Below the pieces are notes generated by a model. It searched no databases. It was not told where the DNA came from and saw nothing but the letters and a program-made list of their open reading frames with translations. Both the position numbers and the translations under genes were made by a program. This document shows positions 9,034 to 16,963 of a stretch of 32,428 nt of DNA, in pieces; the stretch's first letter is position 1, and each line of letters starts with the position of its first letter. This stretch comes from Elizabethkingia argenteiflava (lineage in GTDB: Bacteria; Bacteroidota; Bacteroidia; Flavobacteriales; Weeksellaceae): positions 1 through 32,428 of the forward strand of contig NZ_JAAABJ010000297.1 of the NCBI RefSeq assembly GCF_009904105.1. Reading direction: 5' to 3'.

Positions 9034-9927
9034 TCATTGAAGATATGCGATAATTCCATCTATCAACATACAGAGAATTCCTATAAATACCCAAAGACGG
9101 AGTAAATTCAAAGCTGAGAAACTATAAAACTTAGATTTATTAAGCAAGAGATACACAATTACAATCTGAAGTAGCATCCCTACAGAAAAATAGCCCGACA
9201 TCCAATTATGGAGGTGGTGGTGATCAACGATTATAGCAGACACATACAGGTTGAGGACGACCAAAACTATGGTGATCGCCTTAGCGGCCTTTATCCCAAA
9301 GGTGTTAGCAAGCGTATCGTAACCAAAAATACGATCGGCATGAAAAGTTAAAATATCTTTTATAATATCAATACTCGTTAAGATGAGAAAAAGAAATACA
9401 GACATCAACATAAGCTGAACCGAATACGTCTGATAATAAACCAACATGCCAAAAAAAGGATAGAGGCTAAGCCCTACAAAGCTAAGGTTATTAAGGATTA
9501 AAATTTTACTCAATTTATGACTATACAGCCACATGAGAAACTGATAAATCAGAAAAAAAACAAATACCCTATAGGAAATAAAAGCTGCAATTCCTAAGGA
9601 AAGAGTATTGAGCAGCAGGTAGGCATATAAAAAATATTTTTGCTTCAAAAAACTCTGAATGCGACTCCTAAACGGACGAGTGATCTTATCTTTTTCACGA
9701 TCATAGAACTGGTTAATAATACTTCCTGCCGATATGCTTAAAAAGCTACAAAAAATAATACCATGTACCTTGTAGTTGAATACAAAATGCTTAAGGCTTT
9801 CTTCCTGGTTAAAAAGAAAAAAGGTCGACACATATAAGGCAAAGATCAATAAAAATGTAACGAAGAACTGCGCACCTAACAAAAAACCAATCAATAAGGA
9901 TAATCTGGAAAGCAGATAATTCTTCAC
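9034..9927 (-). CDS. UbiA-family membrane prenyltransferase
   Basis: Integral membrane enzyme that transfers an isoprenyl chain to an acceptor. The protein is 297 aa with about nine hydrophobic helices. First Asp-rich motif: N72-x-x-x-D76-x-x-x-D80 in 'NQFYDREKDKITRPFRSR'. Second: 'DIIKDILTFHADRIFGYDT', the usual place for the other metal-binding aspartates. The acceptor is not clear. It does not read like MenA, and its partner upstream is a mevalonate-kinase-like gene 23 bases away, which suggests an isoprenoid theme. Function beyond the family is unknown. Confidence 0.8.
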   Translation of the reverse strand: MKNYLLSRLSLLIGFLLGAQFFVTFLLIFALYVSTFFLFNQEESLKHFVFNYKVHGIIFCSFLSISAGSIINQFYDREKDKITRPFRSRIQSFLKQKYFLYAYLLLNTLSLGIAAFISYRVFVFFLIYQFLMWLYSHKLSKILILNNLSFVGLSLYPFFGMLVYYQTYSVQLMLMSVFLFLILTSIDIIKDILTFHADRIFGYDTLANTFGIKAAKAITIVLVVLNLYVSAIIVDHHHLHNWMSGYFSVGMLLQIVIVYLLLNKSKFYSFSALNLLRLWVFIGILCMLIDGIIAYLQ

Positions 9928-9950
9928 AGTATTAAAATTTAAACGTTAAT

Positions 9951-10877
9951 CTAAAATCTGTAAATGACTTCTTTCTGGAATCCCTCCAACATTTTCTCTG
10001 CCTTATCATAATCTTGTGCAAAACCGAGGATATATCCGCCGCCCCCACTTCCGCAAAGTTTTAGGTAATAGGCATTGGTATCTAATCCTCTTTTCCAGGC
10101 CTTGAATAAACTTTCAGGAATCATAGGATTAAAATGTTCGTATACCCAGTAAGATAATTTCTTCAAATCTCTGAAAAAAGGATTCATATCTTTCTTCAGA
10201 AAAGCATCAATACAAGCATTGTTATAGCGAATGAATTCATCTTTAAGCGTTTTACGGAATCCTTCGTTTTTTAGCTTCTCAAAGAAAATCTGAACCATGG
10301 GACCTGTTTCCCCTATTTTTCCTGAATCGATAAGAAAAATAGCACCTCTCCCCATTTCATTTTCGGGTAGGGCCACTTTGTTTACAGATTCTTTATTTTC
10401 TATCAATATGGGTAAATTCATATAACAAATCAACGGATCTACCCCCGAGCTGGTGCCGTGAAAATAAGACTCCAATAGTCCAAAGACTTTCTTAAGAGCC
10501 TTCAGCTCGTCTTTACTAATACTTTCGGGTTTTCTTTTGATCAAAGAATATTTTTCAAATATGGCAGCGACTAAAGCACCTGAACTGCCAATTCCATAAC
10601 CCTGAGGTATATTGGAATCAAAAAACATTCCTTTATCAATATCTTCTATAAACCTCTCAATATCAATTTTAAACTCCTGCGGAATTTTTATATTTGCTAA
10701 ATATTCTGCATACTTTTTGAGAGATTGATTAGAACTTTTCTCAAAATCTGTTTGCAGTTGGGAGAATTGCAAACAGCCTTTATAGAAGCTATAGGGCAGG
10801 GTTAAACCCTGAGAATTTTCAATAATCCCATATTCTCCAAATAACAAAATTTTCGCATAAAATAAAGGGTTGGTCAT
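9951..10877 (-). CDS. GHMP-family kinase, mevalonate kinase-like
   Basis: ATP-dependent small-molecule kinase of the GHMP fold. The protein is 308 aa. 'AKILLFGEYGII' at the N-terminus is motif 1, 'PQGYGIGSSGALVAAI' (91-106) is the phosphate-binding loop, and 'LCGSGGGGYILGF' near the C-terminus is motif 3. The opening resembles mevalonate kinases of Weeksellaceae, and the adjacent UbiA prenyltransferase supports an isoprenoid role. Mevalonate is the likely substrate but not proven. A TAATTTTG element (10905-10898, minus strand) about 20 bases before the ATG could be its -7 box; no good -33 partner is seen. Confidence 0.75.
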   Translation of the reverse strand: MTNPLFYAKILLFGEYGIIENSQGLTLPYSFYKGCLQFSQLQTDFEKSSNQSLKKYAEYLANIKIPQEFKIDIERFIEDIDKGMFFDSNIPQGYGIGSSGALVAAIFEKYSLIKRKPESISKDELKALKKVFGLLESYFHGTSSGVDPLICYMNLPILIENKESVNKVALPENEMGRGAIFLIDSGKIGETGPMVQIFFEKLKNEGFRKTLKDEFIRYNNACIDAFLKKDMNPFFRDLKKLSYWVYEHFNPMIPESLFKAWKRGLDTNAYYLKLCGSGGGGYILGFAQDYDKAEKMLEGFQKEVIYRF

Positions 10878-11022
10878 TCAATTTGCTTTATCTGTTACAA
10901 AATTACATTTTTTTTTACTAGATAGACTTTTTTTTAAGGATTTTTAACCTTTTAGCAAATTGTGAATACCCAGTGGAAAAAGTAACTTTTTTTAAACCTT
11001 GTATTCTTGGTCTAAAAAAAAA

Positions 11023-11949
11023 TCAATCCTCTGCCTCTGCCTCTTCCATTAACTTTATATAGGTAGCATAGCGCGAATCGAGTATTTCTTCTTTTTCAAG
11101 AGCAGCTAAAACGGCACATTTAGGTTCATTAATATGTAAGCAATTATTGAATTTACAATCTTTGGAAAGACTAAAAATCTCAGGAAAGTAATATTGAATT
11201 TCTTCTTTTTGTACGTCTATCATCGCAAATTCGCGCACCCCTGGAGTATCGATTACCTGACCACCAAAAGTCCAAAAATGCATTTGAGCATAGGTAGTGG
11301 TATGCTTTCCTTTTAAGTGGATATCTGAAATTTCTCCCGTTTTGAGCTTAACTTCCGGATGTAAGGTATTGACCAGAGTGGATTTTCCACTACCTGAATG
11401 TCCGAAAAATACAGCGGTCTTATTGTGAAGATAACTCCTAAGCTCTTCCATATGAAAGCCCGATAAAGATGATATTGATAGGCTATTATATCCTATAGAC
11501 TGATAAAGGGTAGCAAGATCTTCAATATATTCTATTTCTTCAGGCTGCAGTATATCCACTTTATTAAAGAGAATTAAAGGCTGAATGTCATAAGCTTCGC
11601 AACATACCAAAAAGCGATCTAGAAAGCCTAAAGAGGTCTCGGGCATTTTAAGACTATACAGTATACAAGCTAAATCAATATTAGAGGCTATAATATGAGC
11701 TTCTTTGGAAAGGTTAACCGCCTTTCGGATTAAATAATTTTTACGCGGCTCTATTTTGGTTATCCAGGCCATATGATCCTGCCCTATAGAAAACTCCACA
11801 AAATCCCCGACTGCTAAAGGATTAGTCAATCGGGTTTTTATGAGTTTAAATTTACCTCTAATTCGGGCTTCATAAATTCTGCCAGATTCTTCATCCATCA
11901 CATGATACCAGCTCCCGGTGGATTTTATGATGATCCCCTTCATTCGCAA
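11023..11949 (-). CDS. rsgA: Ribosome small-subunit-dependent GTPase RsgA
   Basis: Circularly permuted GTPase that checks late maturation of the 30S subunit. An N-terminal OB fold (about 1-75) is followed by the G domain in permuted order: G4 'NKVD' 129-132, P-loop 'GHSGSGKST' 183-191, G3 'DTPG' 234-237. The zinc knuckle is Cys265, Cys270, His272 and Cys278 ('CKFNNCLHINEPKC'). The protein is 308 aa, full length. Met3 is an equally possible start. The start codon is only three bases from the DAHP synthase stop, so the two are probably one transcript. Confidence 0.95.
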   Translation of the reverse strand: MRMKGIIIKSTGSWYHVMDEESGRIYEARIRGKFKLIKTRLTNPLAVGDFVEFSIGQDHMAWITKIEPRKNYLIRKAVNLSKEAHIIASNIDLACILYSLKMPETSLGFLDRFLVCCEAYDIQPLILFNKVDILQPEEIEYIEDLATLYQSIGYNSLSISSLSGFHMEELRSYLHNKTAVFFGHSGSGKSTLVNTLHPEVKLKTGEISDIHLKGKHTTTYAQMHFWTFGGQVIDTPGVREFAMIDVQKEEIQYYFPEIFSLSKDCKFNNCLHINEPKCAVLAALEKEEILDSRYATYIKLMEEAEAED

Positions 11950-11952
11950 TGC

Positions 11953-13029
11953 TTATTTTATCATAATATTATTCTGAACATCAATAGACTCTTCGTGAAT
12001 CGCACTAAATACTTTCTCGATAAACTCTCTTGACATTCCTGTTTCATCCGCTTTCTGAATCGCGTATTCTGCAATCACTTTCCATCTGTCCGGCTGGAAA
12101 ATAGCAATATTATTCTTTTTCTTCAACGTTCCTATTTTTTCCGAAACCTTCATTCTTTGATTTAAAAGATTAATGAGTTGGAAATCAATATCACTAATGA
12201 GTGTTCTATGTTTACCCAGTTCCTCCTCATAACCTGTAATATCTTGATTTCTCATCTTGAGGTTTGTCAATAAATCTGATAGGACTTCAGGGGTAATTTG
12301 CTGTGCAGCATCACTCCATGCTTCCTCTGGATAAGGATGGGTTTCAATCATCAATCCTTCATAACCGCAGTTGAGGGCCTCTTGGGAAACGGCTGCTAAA
12401 CCGGTTCTATTTCCACAAATATGAGAAGGATCTACCACCATAGGAATATTGGGAAACTGTTTTTTAAAATCCAAGGCAATACTCCAATTGGGTACATTGC
12501 GATATTTTGTTTTTTGATAATTGGAAAACCCCCTGTGTATAACGCCTAAATTCTCAACACCTTGTCCCAACAACCTCTCCATTGCGCCTATCCATAAGGC
12601 TAGATCGGGGTTTACAGGATTCTTCACTAAAACAGGCTTCTTAGTCCCTCTTAAAGCTTGGGCTATTTCTTGAACAGTAAAGGGATTCACCGTAGAACGG
12701 GCACCAATCCATAAAATATCCACATCAGCTTCTAAGGCTGCAAATACATGATTGGAATTGGCTACTTCAGTAGCTATTTTAAAGCCATATTCTTCTTTAA
12801 CTTTTTTTAACCAATTAAGACCAATGACACCTACACCTTCAAATCCATTAGGTTTTGTACGCGGTTTCCAAATTCCAGCTCGGAAGATGGAAACTTTTGC
12901 ATTACTTTCTTTGATTCTTCTTGCCGCTTCAAGCATTTGCGATTCACTTTCTGCACTGCAGGGTCCCGCTATTACCAGCGGTGACTCGAATTCTGATATC
13001 CAATCAGCTTTTACTTCTTTTAAGTTCAT
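11953..13029 (-). CDS. Bifunctional DAHP synthase / chorismate mutase
   Basis: Two enzymes of aromatic amino acid synthesis in one chain. Residues 1 to about 260 are a type I-beta (KdsA-like) 3-deoxy-7-phosphoheptulonate synthase: 'VIAGPCSAES', 'FRAGIWKPRTKPNGFEG', 'VKNPVNPD', 'VDPSHICGNR', 'MIETHPYPEEAWSDAAQQ'. Residues about 270-358 are an AroQ-type chorismate mutase ('ISDIDFQLINLLNQRMKVSEKIG'). This order (synthase first, mutase last) is the Bacteroidota form, and the mutase domain usually gives feedback control by prephenate or similar. The protein is 358 aa. It lies between rsgA and dnaX with short gaps. Confidence 0.93.
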   Translation of the reverse strand: MNLKEVKADWISEFESPLVIAGPCSAESESQMLEAARRIKESNAKVSIFRAGIWKPRTKPNGFEGVGVIGLNWLKKVKEEYGFKIATEVANSNHVFAALEADVDILWIGARSTVNPFTVQEIAQALRGTKKPVLVKNPVNPDLALWIGAMERLLGQGVENLGVIHRGFSNYQKTKYRNVPNWSIALDFKKQFPNIPMVVDPSHICGNRTGLAAVSQEALNCGYEGLMIETHPYPEEAWSDAAQQITPEVLSDLLTNLKMRNQDITGYEEELGKHRTLISDIDFQLINLLNQRMKVSEKIGTLKKKNNIAIFQPDRWKVIAEYAIQKADETGMSREFIEKVFSAIHEESIDVQNNIMIK

Positions 13030-13044
13030 ATTTAATTTGAAAAA

Positions 13045-13650
13045 TTAGGAAAAATCAAATTTCATTAAATCGTCCAATGCTCTAAGGACGGGATTCTTCT
13101 CTGCAAATCTATCAAATAATTTTCGTTTGGTCATGATTTCCCTTTTCAAAGTTTCATCTTCAATATACTTACTCTTAATATGAAAATTATTGACTTTACG
13201 TTGAAAGCTAGATAAAAAATCTTTCCTAATCGTTTCAAACTCCGCTTTCGCAGCCTGAGAAGGTACTTTTATATGGATTTTATTTTCGTTTTTTTTCTGT
13301 AACCGGCATATTTTTATGGCTGAAAATTTTATAGGATCTTTGTGCTGCAGGTCTTCTAAGAAACCTTCCCATTGCTGTAGCAAGTCTACTTCAGAAAAAT
13401 GATCAGCAGGAAGCTGCTCTTTTTCTTCTATTTTTTCTATTTTTAGCTCTTGTTTCTTATTAAGCCAGCCTGTAATACTAAAAGACGATAGATCTTCTAA
13501 AGGAGAGGTGACTTTCTCAGACTGATTTACCTTCTGAGGAATGGCTTTTTCAACTTTTTCTTTTGAAAATTGTGGATTGGGAGGAGTAAGAAGAGGCTTT
13601 TTTTGCTCATTTTTTACAGCGTCTTTGAATAAAGGGGCTAAGATTCTATT
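13045..13650 (-). CDS. dnaX: DnaX C-terminal (tau-specific) part, in the -1 frame
   Basis: I followed this frame codon by codon from the A-run at 13650 to TAA at 13047-13045 and found no stop: 201 codons. The first about 90 are a polar, Lys/Glu/Pro-rich linker. The rest ('LQQWEGFLEDLQHKD...FDRFAEKNPVLRALDDLMKFDF') reads like the C-terminal domain of Bacteroidota DnaX. It has no plausible start of its own; a TTG at 13383 is only an internal Leu codon. Joined to the upstream frame by a -1 shift in the A-run it gives a tau protein of about 560 aa, a normal length. Tau would link the clamp loader to polymerase and helicase. Confidence 0.8.
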   Translation of the reverse strand, partial: NRILAPLFKDAVKNEQKKPLLTPPNPQFSKEKVEKAIPQKVNQSEKVTSPLEDLSSFSITGWLNKKQELKIEKIEEKEQLPADHFSEVDLLQQWEGFLEDLQHKDPIKFSAIKICRLQKKNENKIHIKVPSQAAKAEFETIRKDFLSSFQRKVNNFHIKSKYIEDETLKREIMTKRKLFDRFAEKNPVLRALDDLMKFDFS

Positions 13651-14726
13651 TTTTTTTTTTTAGCTACATCACCCGAGGAAAGGGATGCCAATTGCATTAA
13701 AGCAATTTCTACAGTGAGTCTCTGATTTTTTGAGTTTTTATAATTAATATCGGCCTGATTACAGATTTCCAAAGCATCTATAAGCTGCTGAGCCGTCCAG
13801 TTACGACTTTGTTCCACATATTTTTCTTTGGTTTTCTCACCCATTTCAATTAAGTCGAGGGTTTTAAGGTTTTGCGCCATCATCAAATCCCGAAAATGAC
13901 TACCCAATCCTCCTATAAAAATATGAGCATCAAATCCTTTACTTACAATTTCATTAAACTGTTTTAAAATTTGCGGTATGTCATTGTTTTGCGCAAGATC
14001 TGCCATCCGCAAATAATAATCATAATCTAAAATATTCAGAATTTCAGCCGCTTTCGTCAGACTAATATTTCTCTGGGTAAAAGTCGTCAGGCGGTCAAAA
14101 ATAGAAAGGGCATCTCGTAATGCACCATCTGCTTTCTGAGCGATCAGAAATAAAGCATCATCTTCATATTGGATATGTTCTTGATCTGCAATTTTTCTGA
14201 GATACTGCTGAATGTCCTCAATCTGAATTCTCTTAAAGTCATAAATCTGACATCTGGAGAGAATAGTGGGGATAATTTTATGTTTTTCGGTGGTAGCTAA
14301 GATAAAAATGGCATGAGCTGGAGGCTCTTCCAATGTCTTGAGAAATGCATTAAACGCTGCTGTTGAAAGCATATGCACCTCATCTATAATATAAACCTTA
14401 TATTTCCCTACTTGAGGTGCAAAACGAACTTGGTCGATAAGATCGCGGATATCATCTACAGAATTATTAGAAGCGGCATCTAATTCATAAATATTAAATG
14501 CAAAGCCTGTATCATCTGAAGCTCCTGCTTTTTCGTTAATCTTTCTGGCCAGAATTCTCGCACATGTCGTTTTTCCGACCCCTCTAGGCCCACAAAAAAG
14601 AAGGGCTTGAGCCAGCTGATTGTTTTCTATAGCATGCTCTAGAGTATCTGTGATATGGGATTGCCCAACAACTGTATCAAACTCCAATGGCCGATATTTA
14701 CGTGCAGATACTATAAAGTTTTCCAT
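13638..14726 (-). CDS. dnaX: DNA polymerase III subunit gamma/tau, zero-frame (gamma-length) product
   Basis: AAA+ ATPase of the clamp loader. It has Walker A 'GPRGVGKTT' (46-54), 'IIDEVHML' as Walker B (113-120), the sensor/arginine-finger 'ILSRCQ', and clamp-loader domains II and III. The zero frame ends at residue 362 with '...DVAKKKKIES', directly after a run of 13 A in the mRNA. A product of this length keeps domains I-III and would correspond to gamma. The polymerase-binding domain continues in the -1 frame. Odd point: the four-cysteine zinc module normally found after Walker A is absent, replaced by a short Asp/Ala-rich loop (66-77), probably a lineage trait. Confidence 0.92.
   Translation of the reverse strand: MENFIVSARKYRPLEFDTVVGQSHITDTLEHAIENNQLAQALLFCGPRGVGKTTCARILARKINEKAGASDDTGFAFNIYELDAASNNSVDDIRDLIDQVRFAPQVGKYKVYIIDEVHMLSTAAFNAFLKTLEEPPAHAIFILATTEKHKIIPTILSRCQIYDFKRIQIEDIQQYLRKIADQEHIQYEDDALFLIAQKADGALRDALSIFDRLTTFTQRNISLTKAAEILNILDYDYYLRMADLAQNNDIPQILKQFNEIVSKGFDAHIFIGGLGSHFRDLMMAQNLKTLDLIEMGEKTKEKYVEQSRNWTAQQLIDALEICNQADINYKNSKNQRLTVEIALMQLASLSSGDVAKKKKIES
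13649..13661 (-). other. Homopolymeric A-run, candidate programmed slippage site in dnaX
   Basis: Thirteen consecutive A on the coding strand, four Lys codons plus one base. Reading straight through reaches TAG within four codons; slipping by -1 (or adding one A in the mRNA) opens the C-terminal frame. I see no strong downstream stem-loop or upstream ribosome-binding site as used by E. coli dnaX, so RNA-polymerase slippage as in Thermus dnaX fits better. A length error in the assembly is the plain alternative. Confidence 0.6.
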
Positions 14727-14821
14727 GCTCCAAAAATAGAAAAAAGCAGAATGAAATCAAAAATTTTTCCACTTTCTTTAAGCTAGATTAGCTTTAATTT
14801 AATAGGCATGATCTTTCTATC

Positions 14822-14860
14822 AATATAAAAGTGCCTCCTTATTGAAGACACTTTTATATT
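14822..14860 (-). terminator. Terminator hairpin after ppa
   Basis: Perfect 12-bp stem, arms 14822-14833 and 14849-14860, loop of 15. It lies 18 bases past the ppa stop and upstream of dnaX. The 3' arm on the minus strand is U-rich (CACTTTTATATT), so ppa transcription probably ends here. Confidence 0.7.
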
Positions 14861-14878
14861 CTTATCTAAAGTTAATTG

Positions 14879-15490
14879 TTATTCTGGGTAATTTTGCTGA
14901 TAATCTTTTATAGATGCTTCTATTACTTTTTTGGCGTGATCTGCACCATATACATCGTCAATTCTTACCACTGCAGGCTCTGTCGGTAAATTTTTGTAAG
15001 AAAGGAAATAATGCTTTAATCGGTTAATCTCTGCTAGTGGAAGGTCCGAAATATTCCTCATGTGACCATATACCTGATCGTCTACTAATACAGCTAAAAT
15101 TTTATCATCTGCCTCTCCTTTGTCTATCATCTTAAAACCTCCTATGGGGATGGCTTCTAAAATCATACCGCCTCCACTAATGGTATGACTACTTAATACA
15201 CAAATGTCAAGTGGATCATGATCTCCTTCTTTAACATCTGTAGATCCATTGGCTATGGCTAAATCTTTTACCGCATCTTCACAGTAGGTTTTCGGTACAA
15301 AACCATACAAAGCAGGTATAATATTAGAAAACTTCTGAGGCCGATCTACTTTCATATACCCCGTCTCTTTATCCACTTCATACTTGATGGTATCCGAAGG
15401 CACAATTTCAACAAATACATTGACAACTTCAGGAGCTTTCTCTCCAGCACTAATACCATGCCAAGGATGCGCTTTAAATTTAGGCTTCAT
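14879..15490 (-). CDS. ppa: Soluble inorganic pyrophosphatase (family I)
   Basis: Hydrolyses pyrophosphate to phosphate in the cytoplasm and so pulls biosynthetic reactions forward. The protein is 203 aa. Family I features: 'EIVPSDTIKYEVDKETGYMKVDRP' at 28-51 (Glu and Lys of the active site), 'YGFVPKTYCED', the signature-like 'DHDPLDICVL' with metal-binding aspartates, 'KMIDKGEADDKILAV' with further aspartates, and 'HYFLSYKNL' near the end. A single gene: its own terminator follows it and a 301-base gap separates it from the siderophore operon. Confidence 0.93.
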   Translation of the reverse strand: MKPKFKAHPWHGISAGEKAPEVVNVFVEIVPSDTIKYEVDKETGYMKVDRPQKFSNIIPALYGFVPKTYCEDAVKDLAIANGSTDVKEGDHDPLDICVLSSHTISGGGMILEAIPIGGFKMIDKGEADDKILAVLVDDQVYGHMRNISDLPLAEINRLKHYFLSYKNLPTEPAVVRIDDVYGADHAKKVIEASIKDYQQNYPE

Positions 15491-15791
15491 ATAATTATTT
15501 ATTATTTTTTGTTATAAAAATCTCTCGCCTCCCTATTGGAAATATGGAAGCTTAAAAATTAAGACTGCGAAATTACAAATTATTTAAGAGAAAAACATCA
15601 TTATAATGGGTTCAACATAGCTTTGTAACTATTTAGAATTGAATTTCATATCTTTTAATCTAAAAAAATCCACTTCTAATAAGGCCTATTGATAAAAAAA
15701 GTATTGTTATTTGTCAGATCAGGATAGTGATATATATCGTTACAGTATAATAAAAGCCTTTGAAAATATAGAGTTTTTTTAAAATATCATA
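15491..15791. other. Intergenic region between the siderophore operon and ppa
   Basis: No gene recognised in 301 bases. It should contain the ppa promoter and the end of the siderophore transcript, but I find neither a clean TAnnTTTG pair nor a convincing terminator. ATTTAGAATT at 15631-15640 matches one half of the Fur-type box I recall for this family; the other half does not match. Confidence 0.4.
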
Positions 15792-16961
15792 CTAGTTTTT
15801 TTTCTTCTTCGGTTTCGGCTTCTTTTTCTTTCTGTTCAGATAGATAATGAAACCCGTGACAGGAAGTGATGCAGCAATAATAGTGGCAAAAAAATAAATA
15901 ATCCTTCCTGTAATTCCAAAGATACTCCCGGTATGCAGATCATAATTTCTTTTTCTTAATGCCGTTCCGGATTTTATTTTTTTGTCTTTATAAGTTTGAT
16001 ATTTTAAAATCTCTCCTGAATACTGGTCAAAATTATATTGTATATTCTGATAATGCTTATCGGCAAAAGTTACCTGAGCATAATATGTTCCTTCCTCGGT
16101 TTTAGGAAAATTGATAAGAGCAGATTCTTTACCAGAGAGATTTTTCTCTACTATTTTAAATATCCGGTCCGATATATTGTGAGGAAGTGGCGATCCTTTA
16201 GAAGGAACTTTGCTTTTTGCCCTTTGTTCAGTTTGTCCATTTCCGTTTAATGTTTTTATGATCCATTTATCCAACCCTTTAAAATTCCATATCAAAGCAG
16301 CGTACGAAATGAGCAATAAAGGAATGATCGCATAAAACCCCAATACATTATGGAGATCATAATTAATTCTTTTCCAGTTCGCTGATATTTTGATAAAAAA
16401 CATTCCTTTCAACATATTCTTGCTCATCTTTCGAGGATACCAGATCACCAGTCCGGAAAAAAGAATAACTGCAAATATAAGAGTGGCATAGCCTGTTATC
16501 GTCTTTCCAATTTTTTCACCTAACAGGAGCCTTCGGTGAAGGTTTAATACGATTTCAAAAAAGTCTTTTTTGGCATCTTCCAGTCCAAGAACCTGTCCAT
16601 TATAGGGGTCAATATATACTCTGTAGTAATATAGATAAGAACCCCAGAAAGTCATGGCTTCATGATCCATTTTCAGCGACCGGAACGCATAGCTTCGCGA
16701 AGGGTTTGAGGAGACCTCTACCCTACTTACTTTCAATCCGTTGGGAAGTGCTTTTTCGGACTGTAGCTTAAGGACTGAAAGAGGTAATTTTTGTTTTTTT
16801 ATTGTTTTTACATAATATTTCTCAGGATATATCCACTGTTTTAGTTCTTTTTCAAATGATAATATACAACCGGTTGCCGCCAATATAAAAACTATAAGCC
16901 CGGACATAAGTCCGAGCCATAGATGTAACTGATAGGCTATTTTTCTAAATTTAAGTTTCAT
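15792..16961 (-). CDS. PepSY-associated membrane protein, probable siderophore-iron reductase
   Basis: Inner-membrane protein of the PepSY_TM family, related to FoxB/FegB-type proteins that help release iron from siderophores. The protein is 389 aa with four main helices. The first ('LHLWLGLMSGLIVFILAATGCILSFEKEL') carries the family His, a second pair holds 'YDLHNVLGFYA', and the last helix follows 'YDLHTGSIFG'. Conserved His residues could bind haem or metal. The tail is extremely basic (Lys/Pro-rich, last 12 residues). It starts two bases after the TonB receptor stop and is the last gene of the siderophore operon, which supports a role in periplasmic iron release. No biochemical role can be proven from sequence. 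Confidence 0.8.
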   Translation of the reverse strand: MKLKFRKIAYQLHLWLGLMSGLIVFILAATGCILSFEKELKQWIYPEKYYVKTIKKQKLPLSVLKLQSEKALPNGLKVSRVEVSSNPSRSYAFRSLKMDHEAMTFWGSYLYYYRVYIDPYNGQVLGLEDAKKDFFEIVLNLHRRLLLGEKIGKTITGYATLIFAVILFSGLVIWYPRKMSKNMLKGMFFIKISANWKRINYDLHNVLGFYAIIPLLLISYAALIWNFKGLDKWIIKTLNGNGQTEQRAKSKVPSKGSPLPHNISDRIFKIVEKNLSGKESALINFPKTEEGTYYAQVTFADKHYQNIQYNFDQYSGEILKYQTYKDKKIKSGTALRKRNYDLHTGSIFGITGRIIYFFATIIAASLPVTGFIIYLNRKKKKPKPKKKKN

Positions 16962-16963
16962 TA

